Assembly: GCF_013415905.1 (NCBI RefSeq)
Contig: NZ_CP058909.1
Span: forward strand, 1,302,001 to 1,366,000
Reading direction: 5' to 3'
DNA length: 64,000 nt
Origin: Halosimplex pelagicum
GTDB taxonomy: Archaea > Halobacteriota > Halobacteria > Halobacteriales > Haloarculaceae
Part shown: positions 61,084 to 64,000 of the stretch, piece by piece
Layout of the letters: each line of letters begins with the position of its first letter
Numbering within the stretch: the stretch's first letter is position 1
Program-made: the position numbers and the translations under genes
Notes under the pieces: generated by a model
Told to the model about the DNA's origin: nothing
Databases searched by the model: none
Seen by the model: only the letters and a program-made list of their open reading frames with translations

Positions 61084-64000
61084 ATGAGTTACTCCCGGGT
61101 ATTGCTCGTCCGCTGGTCGCGCCGGGACGTGCTCGCGGTCGTCGCGCTCGCGGCGGTCGTCGCCTTCCTCACCGGCGCCGCGCTGTTCTACACCGCCGCA
61201 AAGGACCGCCCGACCGATCTGGCCAGCGAGTACCAGCCGGCCGGCGACATCCGGGAGTTCGCGTCCGTCGACCGCGCCCGCCGAGCGAGCGGCGACGACG
61301 CGCTCGTGCTCCCGTTCGCGACGCTCGAGTCCGGCCGACTCGTCGTCGGCGTCACGCCCGCGGACCGACGGCGGGCCGGAGACCTTGGTATCGTCGTCCC
61401 GACCCCACCCGACAGCGGCCTCGCCAGTCCCTCGCCCGGGGCGCCGTCGACGACCGTCCGTCACGACGGGGAGCGGACCGCGTTCACCGTCTCGCGAGTG
61501 GGCGACGGTGGGCTCTTCCCCGACCGGTGGTACGTCGCTCGGCCGGGCGTCGTCGAGACGCTCGGCCCGTCGGGCGCGCTCGTCGTCGAGCCGCCGACTA
61601 GTTCGACAGGGAACAGCGACGACTCGGTCCACGCCGCCGAGTCGACGACGGTCCTCCGGGGAACGCTCCTGTTTTTCGAGCGCGGGACCGAGCAGGTCCT
61701 CCGCGGATTCGGACTACTGATCGCCGCCGCGGGCGTCCTTGCCACGGTCACGGTCACGAGCGTCGTCGGGATGACCGTCACCGACCGCATCGAGACGATC
61801 CAGGTCGTCCGCGCGACCGGCGCGACCCCTGCTCGGGTGCTCGGGCTGTTCGCGACTCGCGGCCTGTTGCTCTCGCTGGCGGCTGTCATCGTTGGGTTCG
61901 CGGTCGGCACGGTCGTCAGTTCGCTTGTCACCTCGGTCGCCGTCTCGGCCGGTCTCTCGACGACCTTGACACCCCGGGTGTCAGCCGACGCGGCCGCGTT
62001 GCTCGCGGTCACGTACCTCCCCGTACTCGCCGTCGGATTCGTCGCCGGTGCCGCGGCGGCGTTCCCGGCAGTCCGACGGCCGCCCGCGGCGCTCACTTAC
62101 CCGTCGGGCAGTGATGGGCGCTCCTTGCTCGGGCGGCGACTCGGCGTCGGCCTGCCCGCCCCCCTCCAGCCCCGCGTGCTCGACTGGCGGGCCGCCGTTC
62201 CCACGGCGGCGACGATTGCCGTCTTCGCGACGCTCGTCCTGCTGGTCCTCTCGGGCGGTGCCGTGGCCGGCCCGCTCGCGGGCGGATCGAGCGCGACGGT
62301 ACTGGAGTCGGGCGCGATCCACCCGATCGCCAGCAGCGTGCCCCAGTCACACGCCGATGCCTTCCGGGACGCGGGGATCGCTGCGAGCCCGGAGATCTTG
62401 CTGTTTGGCGTCATTGACGACCGACCGACGATCGTCAGAGGCGCCCGTTACGACGACTTTGCGGCGGTCACGGATGCCGAACTGCGTCGCGGTCACCCCT
62501 CCCGAGAGCGCGACGAGGCGATGGTGGGGAGCGACCTCGCACGCACACACGGCCTCGCGGTCGGCGATACGGTGGTCGTCGGGAGCGGGCTGCACCCAAC
62601 GCTCGAACGCGTCACGGTCGTCGGCCGCTACGACGCGCCCGGCGCCTACGACGACCAACTGCTCGTGCCGCTCGCAGCCGGCCAACATCTCTCGACCAGA
62701 GACGATGGGTCGGTCAACTTCGTCCGCCTCGAACGCGCTCTCGGCGACGATGCGCCGGCCGAAGGGGTGCAGGTCCTCGATGTCACCGTCGACCGGCCGG
62801 TGACGACGCCGACGGTCGGTGTCAACGTTTCGCTCGTCAACGTGGCCGACGAGGCGGCGACACGAACGCTCGCGGTCACGCTCGGCGAGGAGCGGCGCAC
62901 GCGCTCGGTCGCGCTCGACCCGAGCGAGCGACGGGAGATTCGGTTCACGCTTCCCGTCCCGTCAGCGGGAAGTTACCGGCTCTCGGTCGGAAACCGCAGC
63001 CAGACAGTGACGGTCCGGTCGCCCGGCGCGCTCCTCATCCAGGGACTGCCCGACGCGGTCCCCCCGGGGAGTTCCCCAGTCGTTCGGGTGCGGACGGTCG
63101 CCGGCGCGCCCGCCGCGAACGCGACGGTCGCGGTCGGGAACCGGACGGAATCGGTCGGTCGGGATGGGCGGGTCCGCGTCCCGTTCCCGGCAGCCGGCGA
63201 GGCCACGGTCCGTGCGACGGCGGGCGAGCGGACGGCCGAGCGGACGGTCGCCGTCGACCCGAACGCGACGCGCCGGCTCGGAACGACGGTCCGCGTCCGC
63301 CCGCGGAACGTGAGCGAACTCACCGCACCGACAGCGACGGTCCGGCTCTCGAACCCGTGGAACCGGACCGCTCGTCGGACGGTTACCCTTCGTGGACCTG
63401 GGACTGCCGACGAGCGGTCCGTCGCGGTCGGCCCGGGTGACTCGACCGCGTGGTCGCTCCCACTCTCGCGCCAACCGCGCGGAGAGTACGCCGTCGCGCT
63501 GGCGCTCAACGGCAGCCGCGTCGACGGGACGACCTACCGGGTGGCCGGCGGCGACGGCGTCTCGACGGTTGCACTCCGCAACGCCGATGTCGCGGAGGGG
63601 GGTGGGCTGGGCGTCGCGATCGCGACGGTGTTCGGCAATCTACAGGTGATCGTCGGCGCGCTGGTCGCGCTCGCCGGGCTGATGGTGAGCGGCACGCTCG
63701 TCGCCTCGCTCGCCCGGACGATCCACGCCCGAGAACGCACGCTGGGGATCTACCGCGCGACGGGCGCCTCACCACGCCGGGTGATCGGACTCCTCTGTCG
63801 TGACGGCCTCCTCGTCGGCGTCGTCGGCGTCGCGCTCGGTGTGGCGGCCGGCGCCGCGGCGCTCCTCGTCCTGGCGTCACAGGGGGTGCTCGTCTTCTTC
63901 GGGATCGCCGTCGTTCCCGCGTTCACGCCGGGCCGACTGGCCCTCGTCGCCGGCGTCGCACTCGCGCTCGTCTTCGTCGGCGTCCTGGTCCCGGCGATCG
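61084..64000 (+). CDS. FtsX/MacB-like ABC permease (right end beyond window)
   Basis: The visible 972 residues have no stop. An N-terminal helix (VLAVVALAAVVAFLTGAALF) is followed by an extracellular part, then helices around 200-300 with the FtsX signature TIQVVRATGATPARVLGLFA. Extracellular Ig-like repeats follow (TVGVNVSLVNVADEAATRTL; ASVARTVASP-like VAVGNRTESVGRDGRVRVPF). A second FtsX unit starts near 850 (LGIYRATGASPRRVIGLLCR). It is a mechanotransmission-type permease fused with surface domains. Its ATPase is probably the LolD type; the one in this window (37036) is 23 kb away. Confidence 0.85.
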   Translation, partial: MSYSRVLLVRWSRRDVLAVVALAAVVAFLTGAALFYTAAKDRPTDLASEYQPAGDIREFASVDRARRASGDDALVLPFATLESGRLVVGVTPADRRRAGDLGIVVPTPPDSGLASPSPGAPSTTVRHDGERTAFTVSRVGDGGLFPDRWYVARPGVVETLGPSGALVVEPPTSSTGNSDDSVHAAESTTVLRGTLLFFERGTEQVLRGFGLLIAAAGVLATVTVTSVVGMTVTDRIETIQVVRATGATPARVLGLFATRGLLLSLAAVIVGFAVGTVVSSLVTSVAVSAGLSTTLTPRVSADAAALLAVTYLPVLAVGFVAGAAAAFPAVRRPPAALTYPSGSDGRSLLGRRLGVGLPAPLQPRVLDWRAAVPTAATIAVFATLVLLVLSGGAVAGPLAGGSSATVLESGAIHPIASSVPQSHADAFRDAGIAASPEILLFGVIDDRPTIVRGARYDDFAAVTDAELRRGHPSRERDEAMVGSDLARTHGLAVGDTVVVGSGLHPTLERVTVVGRYDAPGAYDDQLLVPLAAGQHLSTRDDGSVNFVRLERALGDDAPAEGVQVLDVTVDRPVTTPTVGVNVSLVNVADEAATRTLAVTLGEERRTRSVALDPSERREIRFTLPVPSAGSYRLSVGNRSQTVTVRSPGALLIQGLPDAVPPGSSPVVRVRTVAGAPAANATVAVGNRTESVGRDGRVRVPFPAAGEATVRATAGERTAERTVAVDPNATRRLGTTVRVRPRNVSELTAPTATVRLSNPWNRTARRTVTLRGPGTADERSVAVGPGDSTAWSLPLSRQPRGEYAVALALNGSRVDGTTYRVAGGDGVSTVALRNADVAEGGGLGVAIATVFGNLQVIVGALVALAGLMVSGTLVASLARTIHARERTLGIYRATGASPRRVIGLLCRDGLLVGVVGVALGVAAGAAALLVLASQGVLVFFGIAVVPAFTPGRLALVAGVALALVFVGVLVPAI

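Overview
The window comes from a halophilic archaeon (class Halobacteria). The evidence is the acidic, Asp/Glu-rich proteins, the high GC content, Tat signals joined to lipoboxes, a halocyanin-like cupredoxin, a HalOD1 domain, IS1341-type tnpB elements and an Orc1/Cdc6 gene beside G-rich origin repeats. All calls rest on reading the sequence; no database search was run.

Layout. (1) 1-2.8 kb: a replication origin. The orc1/cdc6 gene runs off the left edge and is followed by a six-copy, 32-bp-period array of origin-recognition-box (ORB) like repeats, two ORBs in opposite orientation at 1162 and 2198, AT-rich stretches and further dyad repeats. (2) 2.8-6.4 kb: a PIN-type toxin-antitoxin pair, an OB-fold (SSB/RPA-like) gene with a GC-rich hairpin leader, and small zinc-finger and membrane ORFs. 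(3) 6.6-13 kb: exported proteins, namely a Tat cupredoxin, two Tat lipoproteins, a beta-helix lipoprotein and a DUF4352-type membrane protein. (4) 13-24.9 kb: an accessory zone packed with mobile and toxin-antitoxin genes: IS1341/TnpB elements, a Fic protein, two PemK/MazF pairs (one decayed), a second copy of the OB-fold gene and its leader, a PIN pair, a Doc-type pair, a winged-helix regulator and a HalOD1 protein. (5) 25-35 kb: a 1198-residue HerA/VirD4-like ATPase with a possible nuclease tail, an archaeo-eukaryotic-type primase with a coiled-coil tail, and two more TnpB elements, one frameshifted. (6) 35-51.6 kb: a Tat protein, a small membrane protein, an ABC ATPase, and a surface-glycan locus (GT2, GT-C-like membrane protein, Wzx-type flippase, TupA-like ATP-grasp, three GT4 enzymes and a sulfatase). 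Its middle is visibly AT-richer and holds two IS6-family relics. (7) 51.6-64 kb: a compact high-GC cell-envelope cluster: DUF4350, MoxR, DUF58, DUF4129 and DUF1616 proteins, then an FtsX/MacB-type permease cut by the right edge.

How the parts fit. The left 35 kb looks like a plasmid or an integrated replicon: it carries its own initiator and origin, duplicated single-strand-binding proteins, a primase, a DNA-pumping ATPase and many addiction-type modules. The right part looks chromosomal, with a transferred, IS-scarred glycan island placed between envelope-maturation genes. The points most worth following up are the ORB array and its overlap with the orc1 promoter, three copies of an exactly 45-bp bipartite palindrome, TnpB elements that have lost the protein but kept a foldable guide-RNA-like end, the duplicated OB-fold gene with its structured leader, and the ATPase/primase pair.
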